Shown one piece after another: positions 34,183-43,004 of a stretch of 64,000 nucleotides of DNA. Every line of letters starts with the position of its first letter. Position 1 is the first letter of the stretch. The notes under the pieces are model-generated. The model was not told the DNA's origin, did no database searches, and saw only the letters and a list, made by a program, of their open reading frames with translations. The translations under genes were made by a program, and so were the position numbers. The DNA is from BS750m-G57 sp964607575 (lineage in GTDB: Bacteria > Planctomycetota > Phycisphaerae > SM23-33): contig CAZSLS010000005.1 in assembly GCA_964607575.1 (NCBI GenBank), positions 1 through 64,000 on the forward strand. The letters run 5' to 3'.

Positions 34183-36846
34183 ATGACCGGATTCAACAGA
34201 CAGCTGACAAATGCGTTGTTGCTGATGGGGCTTGCGCCGACGGCGATGTTCCTCTGCGCATGCACGCCGAGCACCCCGATGCGCCTCGGGCGAACGGTCA
34301 TTCCGCTATCTCAGAATATCGCCCTCGACATCGACGCCAACCGGGACGGTTACACCGGCCGCGTGGCGATAGAACTCGACGTGCGATTGTATACCGATAC
34401 TATCGGCTTCCACGCCAGCGAGATAGATCTCGAATCGGTGGTGCTCGACGGTCCCGATGGTTCGATCCCGCTGGATTGCACCGTCGGTCGCAAGGGGCTC
34501 GTAACCGCCCGGGCTCCGGGGCCGCTGAAACCGGGGCGATACACGTTGAAGATCGAATTCGCCAAGGAGTTCAACCGCAAGGGCATGTCGATATACAAGA
34601 CCGAGCACGCCGGCGAGGCGTATGTTTTCACACAGTTCGAGCCGGAACTCGCCAGGGCGGCGTTTCCGTGCTGGGACGATCCGGGCTTCAAGATCCACTG
34701 GCGAATGACGCTGAAAGTGCCCGGGGATCACATGGCGGTCTCGAACACCCCGCCCCAGCGGGTGACCACAACGCCGGAGAGCAAGACGATTCGATTCATG
34801 CGGACCAGGCCAATGCCCTCCTACCTCCTGGCGGTGGCTACCGGACCGCTGGAAGCTCTGGACGTCGAGGGCATGTCCGTACCCGGTCGGATTATCACCG
34901 CTCGCGGACAGAAGCATCTAGCCGAGACGGCGCGCAAGATAAGCCCTCCGCTGCTGAAGACGCTGGAAGATTACTTCGAGTGTCCATACCCCTACGCGAA
35001 GCTCGACCAGATTGCAGTTCCCGAGTTCACGTGGGGTGCGATGGAGAACGTCGGGGCCATCACCTACCGCGACTCTATCCTGCTCAAGGACCCCAAGACG
35101 ACCGCCGCCGCCCAGCGCCTCAGGCAGGCTCGGATCGTCGCCCACGAAATGGCGCACATGTGGTTCGGTAATCTCGTCACGCCGAAATGGTGGGACGACC
35201 TGTGGCTTAACGAGTCGTTCGCGTCCTGGATGGCGCTCAAGGTGGTCCGGAAGGTGCATCCGGAGTTCGATCAGGCCAATAGCGACATCGGTTCTAGGGA
35301 GTGGGCGATGAGAGCCGATTCGGCGGCTTCGACGCGCCCGATTCGCCGCGAGGTACGCGCCGACGAGAACATGACCAGACTGTTCAATGCAATCGCCTAC
35401 AGCAAGGGGATGGCAATCCTGACCATGGTCGAAGACTGGCTGGGCGAAGAGAACTTCCGAAAGGGGATGATCCACTACATGAACCAGCATCGCTGGGGCA
35501 ACGCTGACGCATTCGACCTGGCGGTGGCCCTGGGGCACGTCGACGACAGCGACATCAACGCGATCGTGAAAGACTTCATCACCCTCCCCGGCGTGCCCTT
35601 GGTGAAAGTGGAGTTCGTCGACGAGGACACGGTGCGATTGACGCAGAGTCGATACAGACTCTGCGGTGAGACCGGCGGCGGGGTTGGGCGGGCGTGGAAT
35701 ATTCCCGTGATACTCAGGTACTCCGACGGGCGGAAGGAGTATACGCAAAGGGTCCTGATGACCGGCTCGGTGTTGACCGTCAAACTCAAGACCGCAATCC
35801 TGCGAAAAGTCGATGGATGGCTTTATCCCAATGCCGATGAGAAGGGGTATTACCGCTGGGCGCTGGAGGGAGGCGAACTGACGAGGCTGGCGAAAATCGT
35901 GCGGGCGAAGTTTGATACTCGCCGCAAGCTGGGCTTCCTGGGCAACGTATCGGCCTTGTTCTACGCCGGCGACATACCGGCCGACGAGTTCCTGACGATC
36001 GTCGGATCGTTCAACCTCGATCCGGACCCTGAAGTTGTCGCCAAAGTCGTCGAACTGCTCGACCGGACGCACGCGAACTTCATCACCGCCGACCTTGGCG
36101 ACAAATACGCCGCCTATCTGCGGGCAGTGCTGGGTAAGTCGCTTCGGAAGATCGGTCCGGTCCGGGGCAAGGCTGAATCGGTCCACACCGCCTCGCTGAG
36201 GGCCAGTCTGACAGGCCTCCTTGGCGAGAAGGGCGGGGACGCCGACCTTATGAAACTCGCCCGGACCCAAGCCGCCAAATACGTCAGGAATCCGCGGTCG
36301 GTCGATCCGAACCTGGCTGAAACTTTCCTGAAACTCACAGCCATAACCGGTTCGAGCGACCTGTTCGACAAATACGCCCGGAAATTCGAGACCGCCAAGG
36401 ACCCCACCGAGCGGGCGAATTACCTCGAGGCGCTGTCGAACTTCCGAGATCCCCAACTCATGGACAAGGCCCTGGATTACGCGATGAACGGTCCGGTGAA
36501 ACCAAACCGAGTGTACAAGATCATCTTCGGCCAGGCGTGGGACGAAGCCACTCGCCGAAAGCTCTTCGACTGGGTGGTCGCCAACTACGACGCCATAAAG
36601 AAGAGAGTACCCCCCCGGGCCATGCCGTACTACCCACGGATCGCCGATGGGCGCTCGCCCGAACTCCTGGAAGAGGCGCGCAGATTCTTCCTCGCCGACA
36701 AGCATCACGCCGACGAGATGAAAGAGGAACTCCGGGAAGTAACCGACTCGGTAAATCTCCGCATCAGGCTCAACAAGAAGCAGCGCAACAACATTATCAG
36801 ATTCCTCGACAGATTCCATCAGAGCGATCCCAAGGACGGGACCTGA
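34183..36846 (+). CDS. M1-family zinc aminopeptidase, probable lipoprotein
   Basis: An 887-aa peptidase. GAMEN (285-289) binds the substrate N-terminus. HEMAH (H321, E322, H325) and E344 in WLNESFASWM form the zinc site at family spacing. The N-terminal beta domain ends in FTQFEPELARAAFPCWDDP. A C-terminal helical repeat region completes the four-domain layout. A hydrophobic start ending LCAC (Cys27) looks like a lipobox, placing it at the envelope. It is transcribed away from the glycyl radical enzyme. The ATG fits the promoter better than the TTG at 34153, which lies at the predicted transcription start. Confidence 0.92.
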   Translation: MTGFNRQLTNALLLMGLAPTAMFLCACTPSTPMRLGRTVIPLSQNIALDIDANRDGYTGRVAIELDVRLYTDTIGFHASEIDLESVVLDGPDGSIPLDCTVGRKGLVTARAPGPLKPGRYTLKIEFAKEFNRKGMSIYKTEHAGEAYVFTQFEPELARAAFPCWDDPGFKIHWRMTLKVPGDHMAVSNTPPQRVTTTPESKTIRFMRTRPMPSYLLAVATGPLEALDVEGMSVPGRIITARGQKHLAETARKISPPLLKTLEDYFECPYPYAKLDQIAVPEFTWGAMENVGAITYRDSILLKDPKTTAAAQRLRQARIVAHEMAHMWFGNLVTPKWWDDLWLNESFASWMALKVVRKVHPEFDQANSDIGSREWAMRADSAASTRPIRREVRADENMTRLFNAIAYSKGMAILTMVEDWLGEENFRKGMIHYMNQHRWGNADAFDLAVALGHVDDSDINAIVKDFITLPGVPLVKVEFVDEDTVRLTQSRYRLCGETGGGVGRAWNIPVILRYSDGRKEYTQRVLMTGSVLTVKLKTAILRKVDGWLYPNADEKGYYRWALEGGELTRLAKIVRAKFDTRRKLGFLGNVSALFYAGDIPADEFLTIVGSFNLDPDPEVVAKVVELLDRTHANFITADLGDKYAAYLRAVLGKSLRKIGPVRGKAESVHTASLRASLTGLLGEKGGDADLMKLARTQAAKYVRNPRSVDPNLAETFLKLTAITGSSDLFDKYARKFETAKDPTERANYLEALSNFRDPQLMDKALDYAMNGPVKPNRVYKIIFGQAWDEATRRKLFDWVVANYDAIKKRVPPRAMPYYPRIADGRSPELLEEARRFFLADKHHADEMKEELREVTDSVNLRIRLNKKQRNNIIRFLDRFHQSDPKDGT

Positions 36847-36986
36847 TCGCAAAGATCAGACAATCCACCGTACCGGCCATAAGGGCAGTCCGCCTGCCAC
36901 TATGATACCTGAACGCCTGCTGACGCCGATCCGCCCGATCAATCTAAGGTCCTCCATTTCCATCAGTTAGCTCCTATCCCGCAGTC

Positions 36987-37002
36987 TGGCATGCTCTTTG
37001 CA
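36987..37002 (+). promoter_or_regulatory. sigma-54-type (-24/-12) promoter upstream of hsp20
   Basis: TGGCATG-CTCT-TTGCA matches the -24/-12 consensus TGGCACG-N4-TTGC(A/T) with one difference; GG and GC are exactly 10 nt apart. Transcription would begin near 37013, leaving a leader of about 80 nt. No enhancer-binding regulator gene is next to it. Confidence 0.65.
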
Positions 37003-37091
37003 TTTTAGAATAGTGGCCAAAATGAACTAAGTTGCAAACGTTTGCTGGATTACATGACAGAACCAAGAGCGAAAGCAGAAGGAGTAGAGTT

Positions 37092-37535
37092 ATGTTTCTG
37101 GTGAAAAGACAAAATGGAAGACGCAACCGTCTGGGACTTCTCGATGCCCCGATGGACAACATGTTCAGTCGCCTTCTTGACGAATGGCCGCTGACTCAGC
37201 GGTGTCTTCACACGGTAGCGCCCGCGATCGATCTGATGGAAGTTGATGACAACTTCAGCGTTCGCGCCGAACTGCCCGGCCTGACGGATGAAGATATCGA
37301 ACTGTCGGTTCTGGACGACGTCCTGACCATCAGTGGCGAAAAGAAGATCGAGAAGCCAACTGAGGCAAAGTACCACCATGCCGAGGGACAATCCGGGAAG
37401 TTCAGGCGGGAGATCCGCCTCCCTGCACCGGTCGATACAGACAAAGTCGTTGCCGGCTTCACCAACGGTGTACTTACCGTAACACTGCCCAAGAGCGACA
37501 AGGCCAAGGCCAGGACGATCAAGATAGACAAGTAG
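37092..37535 (+). CDS. small heat-shock protein (Hsp20/alpha-crystallin family)
   Basis: A 147-aa chaperone. The alpha-crystallin domain runs from PAIDLMEVDDNFSVRAELPG through IELSVLDDVLTISGEKK to the hallmark GVLTVTLPKSD. The C-terminal tail ends KARTIKIDK, with an IxI-type motif for oligomer contacts. The N-terminal segment starts MFLVKRQNGRR. AAGGAG lies before the ATG at 37092. It is monocistronic, with its own terminator, and appears to be read from a sigma-54-type promoter. Confidence 0.93.
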   Translation: MFLVKRQNGRRNRLGLLDAPMDNMFSRLLDEWPLTQRCLHTVAPAIDLMEVDDNFSVRAELPGLTDEDIELSVLDDVLTISGEKKIEKPTEAKYHHAEGQSGKFRREIRLPAPVDTDKVVAGFTNGVLTVTLPKSDKAKARTIKIDK

Positions 37536-37580
37536 CCTCGTGCAGGTTCCACAGGGCGTTCTACTGAAACGCATATACAG

Positions 37581-37627
37581 CAATCCGACCGCGGGAAGCA
37601 GCCTGCGGGGCGGATTGCTGCTTTTTT
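37581..37627 (+). terminator. rho-independent terminator of hsp20
   Basis: CAATCCG (37581-37587) pairs with CGGATTG (37611-37617); an inner CCGC/GCGG pairing extends the stem. CTGC and six Ts follow directly. The element lies 46 nt after the hsp20 stop. Confidence 0.8.
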
Positions 37628-37646
37628 CAGGGGCAAGGCCTTTTCG

Positions 37647-38819
37647 TCACGTGGCTCGCTCGCCGGAGTTTGCGGTGTCGGTGATCGGGCCTCTGAGGAG
37701 TTGGTCCAGGGCATCTCGCGCCGCGGTTGGGTTGCCGGCCTCCATTGCATCGGCCGATCGCATGAGAATGTCAGCCTGACGCGTGGTGAAGGCTCGCGGC
37801 AGCTTCGGGTCGAAACCGCCCAGTCCTGTCGCCGTAACGATAGCGTCTTTGAGTTCCTCAAGTCCCCGCCCGGTCATGGCGGAAATTTCGATTCGCTCGC
37901 CCGATCCCTCGTCAGCCGCCCGATCGCACTTGGTTATCACCGACAGGAGTTTGGGGCGCCCCGAACTCAGGTCCAACCATCCGGGGGAATCCGCGTCGGC
38001 GGCGGGATCGAGCAGGATTACGATATCGGCCTCCAGCGCGCAGTGTCGAGCCCTTCGCACCGCTTCGGAGTCGATACCTTCGGGGGCATCCCAGAGCCCG
38101 GCGGTATCGGTAAGCCAGATCGGAACGCCGTTGATTACCGCCGGTTCGCGGACCCAGTCGCGCGTGGTGCCCGCGGTCTGGTGTACGATGCTGACCTCTC
38201 GCCCGACAAGAGCATTAGCCAGAGTACTCTTGCCCGCATTCGGCGGACCGGCAAGTACAACTTCAGCCGGGACCAGCAGCTTGCGGATTTCTTTCAGCCC
38301 GTCGGCCGCCGCGCGAAGCCGATCGGACCCGGGGGGTTCACCGGCGGCGGTAAGCGCGCTCAAGCCACCGGACCACTGGCTGCTCAACGCCACCACCGCC
38401 AACGCGCTTCGAGCCTCAGGAAGAACGGTCAGGAGTTCGGATCCAATCGACGGGTTATTCCAATCGGCGTGCGCGGCGTCCAGAGTCCCGTCGGGATCGA
38501 CATTGCAGTCGTGTGGTTGGACGCCGAGACTCGCCAGCAGTTCCAGCGATCTTCGGGCGATATGCGGTCCGCCGTGGATGTTGATTTCGATACCGCGTAG
38601 CGTTCTGCAGACGATGACCTTGTCCAGCGCGGCGGCGGTCCGGTCGGCGGCGAGATATCCCAATTGCAGCGCGTTGCGGGGGGCATCAATGTGATCGCCG
38701 ATCGGCCTGAATACGGCGGCGAGAATCTCTTCCGCCCGTGGGCCAATGAGTGTGATTACCGCGATTCCCCCGCGCCCGGGTGCGGTGCAAAGGGCCGCAG
38801 TTGTCGGCTCTGGAGTCAC
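37647..38819 (-). CDS. truncated MnmE/TrmE-like GTPase
   Basis: A 390-aa protein related to the tRNA-modification GTPase MnmE. The N-terminal folate-binding-like start (AALCTAPGRGGIAVITLIGP) and the embedded G domain are present: GPPNAGKST (191-199), TAGTTRD (215-221), DTAG and TKCD (295-298, for the usual NKxD). MnmE proteins are about 450 aa and end in the catalytic C-(I/L/V)-G-K motif; this protein stops at DTANSGERAT without it. It starts with GTG (an upstream in-frame stop rules out more). It follows coaX in the obgE operon. It may be a divergent GTPase rather than a U34-modifying enzyme. Confidence 0.85.
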   Translation of the reverse strand: MTPEPTTAALCTAPGRGGIAVITLIGPRAEEILAAVFRPIGDHIDAPRNALQLGYLAADRTAAALDKVIVCRTLRGIEINIHGGPHIARRSLELLASLGVQPHDCNVDPDGTLDAAHADWNNPSIGSELLTVLPEARSALAVVALSSQWSGGLSALTAAGEPPGSDRLRAAADGLKEIRKLLVPAEVVLAGPPNAGKSTLANALVGREVSIVHQTAGTTRDWVREPAVINGVPIWLTDTAGLWDAPEGIDSEAVRRARHCALEADIVILLDPAADADSPGWLDLSSGRPKLLSVITKCDRAADEGSGERIEISAMTGRGLEELKDAIVTATGLGGFDPKLPRAFTTRQADILMRSADAMEAGNPTAARDALDQLLRGPITDTANSGERAT

Positions 38820-38843
38820 TTCGCTGGCCTCGACATTGAAAAA

Positions 38844-39632
38844 CTACTTCAGCATGAACTTGTAGTACGCAATGGCCACACCGCGCAGAACAAGATCGTC
38901 CACGACGGCCTGGGCCAATTCAGATTCGTTGACGTCCGGGCAGATTACGCGGGCATCGCCGCCGGTGAGGATCACGACGGGCCAACTGCCCATTTCGGTG
39001 GCGTATGTTTCGATCAGTTCACGCAATGCCCCGCGAGCGCCTCGCACGAGTCCGCCGATTATGGCCTGGGCGGTATCCTGTCCGTAGATCCAATCCGGTT
39101 CTGCGACCTGCACTTCGGGCAGTTGGGCTGTCTGCGACGCCAGGGCCTTGGCGCCCATGCGCAGACCAGGCAGGATCGCCCCGCCCTGGAACAGACCCTC
39201 TGAGTCCACGCAGTCGATCGTGATTGCCGACCCGAAGTCCGCAACCACGCACGCGACGCCCAAATGGTCGTATGCCGCCGCGGCCGCACATAGTCGGTCA
39301 GCCCCGATTCCCGCCGGGTGCGGCACGCTGGTTTCAATCGGAAGAGGCAGGTCGCGCCCGATAACCAGCACGTCCTGTTCGATAGCCTTGGCGGCTGCTG
39401 CTTCCAGGGCTTCCAGACCCTCAGGATTGACCGAAGACGCCGCCACCGTTCCGCTACCACCCATCTCGCCCCAGACCGCCGCCAGACCATCGCCCAGACC
39501 GGACAGATCGTCATTGTCGAAGCTTGCTCGCGCGCTGCTGTCGGATCCATGAATGCAGGCTATCTGCACACTCGAATTGCCGATATCACACGCCAGTACG
39601 TTCGGTATCTTCCGGGCTTCGTCAGTCATCAT
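38844..39632 (-). CDS. coaX: type III pantothenate kinase
   Basis: A 262-aa ASKHA-fold kinase for the first step of CoA synthesis. The phosphate-1 motif is DIGNSSVQIA; HPAGIGADRLCAAAAAYDH carries the G-x-D-R pantothenate/ATP motif; VVADFGSAITIDCVD is the phosphate-2 motif (usually DxGTAxT; here FGSAITID). LTGGDA follows near the C-terminus. The paired ATGs at 39632 and 39629 overlap the end of obgE. Genes on both sides point the same way, so it is co-transcribed. Confidence 0.92.
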   Translation of the reverse strand: MMTDEARKIPNVLACDIGNSSVQIACIHGSDSSARASFDNDDLSGLGDGLAAVWGEMGGSGTVAASSVNPEGLEALEAAAAKAIEQDVLVIGRDLPLPIETSVPHPAGIGADRLCAAAAAYDHLGVACVVADFGSAITIDCVDSEGLFQGGAILPGLRMGAKALASQTAQLPEVQVAEPDWIYGQDTAQAIIGGLVRGARGALRELIETYATEMGSWPVVILTGGDARVICPDVNESELAQAVVDDLVLRGVAIAYYKFMLK

Positions 39633-40722
39633 TGTCCGGTTCCGGTGGGTCAAATGTTTTCGAGACGCCCAAGGGCGGTTTGGACGGTTTCCCCCCTGTT
39701 TCGAGTTCGATACTCTCGGTGATCTTCCGCCAGATCACTTCGCCAAGGGCTTCGAGTCCCTTGCCCGTTACAGCGCTGATGGGAACGACCGGCGCGGCGA
39801 CGGCCTCGCTGAACTCCGCCAGACGTTCATCGCTTCCGGTAAGGTCCATCTTGTTGGCGACGACTATTTCCGGTTTGGCGGCAAGGGCGGGCGAGTATTG
39901 TTCGAGTTCGCCCCTGATGGCGTGGTAGTTGGCGACCGGATCGCCGGTCAGCGGACAGATGTCAACCATATGCACGAGTACTCGCGTACGTTCGATGTGC
40001 CGCAGGAATGCATCTCCCAGACCCGCCCCCTCGTGGGCGCCTTCGATTATACCGGGTATATCGGCCAGCACGAACCGCCGGAACCTGGACAGTTCAACAA
40101 TACCCAGACACGGATGCAGGGTAGTGAAGGGGTATGCGGCGATTTTCGGTCTGGCGGCCGATACTCGCGAGGTCAGGGTGCTCTTGCCCGCATTGGGCAG
40201 TCCGAGGAGTCCGGCGTCGGCGATCAACTTGAGTTCCAGGTGCAGTTTCCTCTCCTGCCCCTCCTCGCCGGGCTCCCACTGGCGCGGGGCCTGGTTTGTG
40301 GCGGATTTGAAACGCGAGTTGCCCCTTCCTCCCTTACCGCCATGAGCTACGCAGACCTGCTCGCCGGGATCGGAAAGATCCTTGAGGGTGATCCCTTTCT
40401 CGGCGTCGTAGATTATCGTACCCGGAGGTACGCGCACTACCACGTCGGCGCCACCTCGCCCGTGCTTGTTTTTCCCTTCGCCGGGCCTCCCGTTTTCCGC
40501 CGACCAGTGATGGTGCCCGGCGAGGTGCTGGAGCGTGTTGTACGAGTCGTCGGCCTGGATGAAGACGTTTCCGCCCTTGCCCCCGTCTCCACCCGCAGGT
40601 CCGCCCTTGGGGATGTACTTCTCACGCCTGAACGCCATACACCCATTACCGCCATTCCCCGCCGTGACCACTATGTCGGCCTGGTCTACAAACATCGCCT
40701 TTGTTACCGGTGCAGAATCCAT
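39622..40722 (-). CDS. obgE: Obg-family GTPase (ribosome assembly)
   Basis: A 366-aa GTPase acting in large-subunit assembly and stress signalling. The Obg fold is clear: MFVDQADIVVTAGNGGNG, FRREKYIPKGGPAGGDGGKGG and GKGGRGNSRFKS. The G domain follows with GLPNAGKSTL, FTTLHPCLGIVE and ADIPGIIEGAHEGAGLG. Most Obg proteins begin near M-F-(V/I)-D, here Met10 (40695); neither start has a convincing binding site. It lies 106 nt after rpmA but behind a terminator-like hairpin. Confidence 0.95.
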   Translation of the reverse strand: MDSAPVTKAMFVDQADIVVTAGNGGNGCMAFRREKYIPKGGPAGGDGGKGGNVFIQADDSYNTLQHLAGHHHWSAENGRPGEGKNKHGRGGADVVVRVPPGTIIYDAEKGITLKDLSDPGEQVCVAHGGKGGRGNSRFKSATNQAPRQWEPGEEGQERKLHLELKLIADAGLLGLPNAGKSTLTSRVSAARPKIAAYPFTTLHPCLGIVELSRFRRFVLADIPGIIEGAHEGAGLGDAFLRHIERTRVLVHMVDICPLTGDPVANYHAIRGELEQYSPALAAKPEIVVANKMDLTGSDERLAEFSEAVAAPVVPISAVTGKGLEALGEVIWRKITESIELETGGKPSKPPLGVSKTFDPPEPDNDD

Positions 40723-40731
40723 GTGTGTAAC

Positions 40732-40765
40732 AAAAAGAGGATGACGCCTGGTCGGGCCATCCTCT
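40732..40765 (-). terminator. rho-independent terminator between rpmA and obgE
   Basis: On the minus strand AGAGGATG and CATCCTCT form an 8-bp perfect stem with a 14-nt loop, followed by TTTTTG. It ends about 10 nt before the annotated obgE start, so obgE expression needs read-through or a promoter inside or before the hairpin. Confidence 0.72.
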
Positions 40766-40828
40766 GGTTATCGGGTTTACCCCTCGGTCCCGGCGTACTA
40801 CGGACGTCGGACCTGAAGAGGTCGAAGC

Positions 40829-41062
40829 TCAGGTGACGTCAACGAAACGACCGCGGAACGATACCTTGCCGTCTTTCAGCGCAAAGAGCGTATCGTCGCG
40901 TCCGCGCCCGACGTTATGACCGGGCTTAAACGGTGTTCCGACCTGGCGGACGATAATCCCGCCGGTGGTCACCGCCTGCCCGCCAAAGAGTTTGACTCCG
41001 CGATACTGTGGGTTGGAATTACGCCCGTTGCGGGTCGAACCTTGTCCCTTCTTGTGTGCCAT
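40829..41062 (-). CDS. rpmA: 50S ribosomal protein L27
   Basis: A 77-aa ribosomal protein starting MAHKKGQGSTRNGRNSNPQ, followed by GVKLFGGQAVTTGGIIVRQ, FKPGHNVGRGRDDTLFAL and a C-terminal FRGRFVDV. The frame runs further upstream, but the L27 N-terminus fixes the start, and GGGAG lies 7 nt before it. A strong promoter is 65 nt upstream. rplU (L21), which normally precedes rpmA, is not here. Confidence 0.97.
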   Translation of the reverse strand: MAHKKGQGSTRNGRNSNPQYRGVKLFGGQAVTTGGIIVRQVGTPFKPGHNVGRGRDDTLFALKDGKVSFRGRFVDVT

Positions 41063-41126
41063 CTTAATGCTCCCGTCTCGCCGCGTGGTGGCGGTAGTTA
41101 TTCTTTCAGTATAGATCGAACCCCAA

Positions 41127-41155
41127 AGGATACCGCCAACTATGGTGGATGTCAA
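41127..41155 (-). promoter_or_regulatory. sigma-70-type promoter of rpmA
   Basis: A perfect TTGACA, 17 nt, then TATCCT on the minus strand. Predicted start near 41120 gives a leader of about 58 nt. Confidence 0.75.
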
Positions 41156-41208
41156 GGGGTGTGGGCTGTGTTTTTCGTCAATAGGCGTCCGGACCCGGCG
41201 AGGATATT

Positions 41209-41892
41209 CTAACGAAGCACCCACTTCTTACCGGTAAACTTCGCTTTTGTGTACGTCCTGTTTCCGCTTTCGCCCTTGATGGAGAAGCTCAGTTGCAGAG
41301 ATTTGTGGAGGATAATCTTGTAGCTGACCTTAGCCTGCTCGATACCATCAGCATCGGTTTCCGTTGTGGTCACGGGGCGGGGCAACTTCAGTTCCGCCGT
41401 CTCACCGCTCAACCCGCCGACGAATATGTCGATCGAGCCAGCCTTGGGGTCAAAGTCGGGCCAGATCGCAACGCTGTCCCTGGCGTTATCCTTACCGTAG
41501 AGCAGCTTTCCGCCGACCTGAGTGTGGTCCTTGAGCAGCGGGTTGTTGTGGCGTTTCTTGATAGCGGCATATACGCTCGACAGTAGTCGCCGACCGGAGA
41601 CTGAGGCCTGTCCCGTATCGGTATACAATATGAACTCGGGGGTGAACCTCTGATCGGCGCCTCGCCCGGTGTCGGGGTTGCGCGACAGATTGGTCACCGT
41701 GTATCGCATGTACCAGAAGGTGGAAGATTTCTTCCGCCCGGGCAGGGTAATTGTAATCGGCTGGGGGGCCTTAAAATCAAACCCCAACTCCCAAGTTGTA
41801 GGGACTTCGGACGGTTCGGGGGCGGTCATGGCCTGAGGCAGGACCGCGACCAGACCGACCAACAGCGCTGTTGACACCAGAATACGTTTCAT
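41209..41892 (-). CDS. secreted protein of unknown function
   Basis: A 227-aa protein I cannot assign. The signal peptide is MKRILVSTALLVGLVAVLPQAMTA. The mature part is basic with beta-strand character (WELGFDFKAPQPITITLPG, STFWYMRYTVTNLSRN, ending TKAKFTGKKWVLR). The start at 41892 leaves a good signal peptide; the frame continues to 41928 without better support. It has its own strong promoter. The gene ends 147 nt before the rpmA start. Confidence 0.75.
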   Translation of the reverse strand: MKRILVSTALLVGLVAVLPQAMTAPEPSEVPTTWELGFDFKAPQPITITLPGRKKSSTFWYMRYTVTNLSRNPDTGRGADQRFTPEFILYTDTGQASVSGRRLLSSVYAAIKKRHNNPLLKDHTQVGGKLLYGKDNARDSVAIWPDFDPKAGSIDIFVGGLSGETAELKLPRPVTTTETDADGIEQAKVSYKIILHKSLQLSFSIKGESGNRTYTKAKFTGKKWVLR

Positions 41893-41960
41893 TGCTCTAG
41901 CTCCCACTTCGCTGCCGCTACGAATCAATTCGTATCACCGGCCCAAGCGAAGACATCAGG

Positions 41961-41989
41961 AATATAGGTATTCTCACAACGGAAGTCAA
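41961..41989 (-). promoter_or_regulatory. sigma-70-type promoter of the secreted-protein gene
   Basis: TTGACT, 17 nt, TATATT on the minus strand, placing the transcription start near 41954 and a leader of about 60 nt. Confidence 0.7.
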
Positions 41990-42066
41990 GCCTGCTTTTG
42001 CGGCGGGGATATGTTGTTCGGTAACGCCCGCTTGCTTTGCAACGCCATGCCGGTAGTATAAGGGGG

Positions 42067-42996
42067 ATGGACCACGCGGAGATACAAGTAGTTCCACGGC
42101 GCGGGCGTTCGGCGGCGATCCGATTCCTCGTCGGCGGGACGAGCAACGACCGCCAGGTGCGCGCCGGATCGCAGGCAATGCAGCAGATGGTAACCAAAGC
42201 CGGATCGGCTGCATCCAGGCTCTGGTGGGCCCGGGCCGATCGCACAACTCTGGCGGTAGCATTGGTGGTCGAAGGGGCCGGACGCACGTCCATGCTGTTC
42301 TTCAGCCCGCCCGACGCGCCGGGAGTGGACCGCCAGTGGCTTGTCCGACTGATCGGTGAAATTTCGCGAGATGCAATCGAAGGCGGCATGTCGCTCGTGC
42401 AGGCGCTCATCGAACCCGCCGGCGGCGAGCGGGAGGCGGTCCTGGACGAGAGCGGACTGATACTGCTGGCCGATCTGATTTACATGAACCGCGACCTGCT
42501 GAGCAGCCCGCCCAGAGACCGGGACGCCCGCGAGGACCTCGTCTGGCGAAACTACAAACAGTTCACCGAAGTTGAACTGGGTGAGGTGATATCGAAGACC
42601 TACGTGGATTCAATGGACTGCCCCGCCCTTCGGGGCGTGCGCGAGATGCCGGATGTTATTGCCGGTCACAAATGCAGCGGGGTATTCTGTCCGGAAGCAT
42701 GGTGGATTGTCGCCGGGGACGACCAGGCGCCGGCAGGATGCATCCTCGTCAACGACTCGATAAGGGCCCCCAGCGCAGACATAGTCTACATGGGAGTGGT
42801 CCCCGAGTCTCGCAGGCAGGGGCTGGCCGCCGCGATGCTCGAACAGGCCGTTGCGGGGGCATCCGAACGGAACTGCGAGAAGATTTCGGTGGCAGTGGAT
42901 GCAAGGAATGATTATGCCATAAGAGTTTATGAGCAGTCCGGTTTTGTGGAGGTTCACCGCCGCCTGGCGTATGTTGAACTGAGACCGTGCCCCTGA
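42067..42996 (+). CDS. GNAT-family N-acetyltransferase
   Basis: A 309-aa protein. The C-terminal part is a GNAT domain: DIVYMGVVPESRRQGLAAAMLEQA contains the acetyl-CoA pyrophosphate loop (R-R-Q-G-L-A), followed by ISVAVDARNDYAIRVYEQSGFVEVHRRLAY, the typical N-x-x-A-x-x-x-Y-x-x-x-G-F end. The N-terminal half of about 150 aa (QVVPRRGRSAAIRFLVGG...) may be a second, degenerate GNAT fold. The acceptor is unknown. It reads towards dnaA but lies 280 bp from it. Confidence 0.82.
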   Translation: MDHAEIQVVPRRGRSAAIRFLVGGTSNDRQVRAGSQAMQQMVTKAGSAASRLWWARADRTTLAVALVVEGAGRTSMLFFSPPDAPGVDRQWLVRLIGEISRDAIEGGMSLVQALIEPAGGEREAVLDESGLILLADLIYMNRDLLSSPPRDRDAREDLVWRNYKQFTEVELGEVISKTYVDSMDCPALRGVREMPDVIAGHKCSGVFCPEAWWIVAGDDQAPAGCILVNDSIRAPSADIVYMGVVPESRRQGLAAAMLEQAVAGASERNCEKISVAVDARNDYAIRVYEQSGFVEVHRRLAYVELRPCP

Positions 42997-43004
42997 GAGT
43001 CGGT

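Noticed and set aside
34918..36852. 644-codon minus-strand frame
   Set aside because: Antisense shadow of the M1 peptidase; no family resemblance.
39553..40836. 427-codon plus-strand frame
   Set aside because: It is antisense to obgE, which has complete Obg and G-domain motifs. High GC opens long opposite frames.
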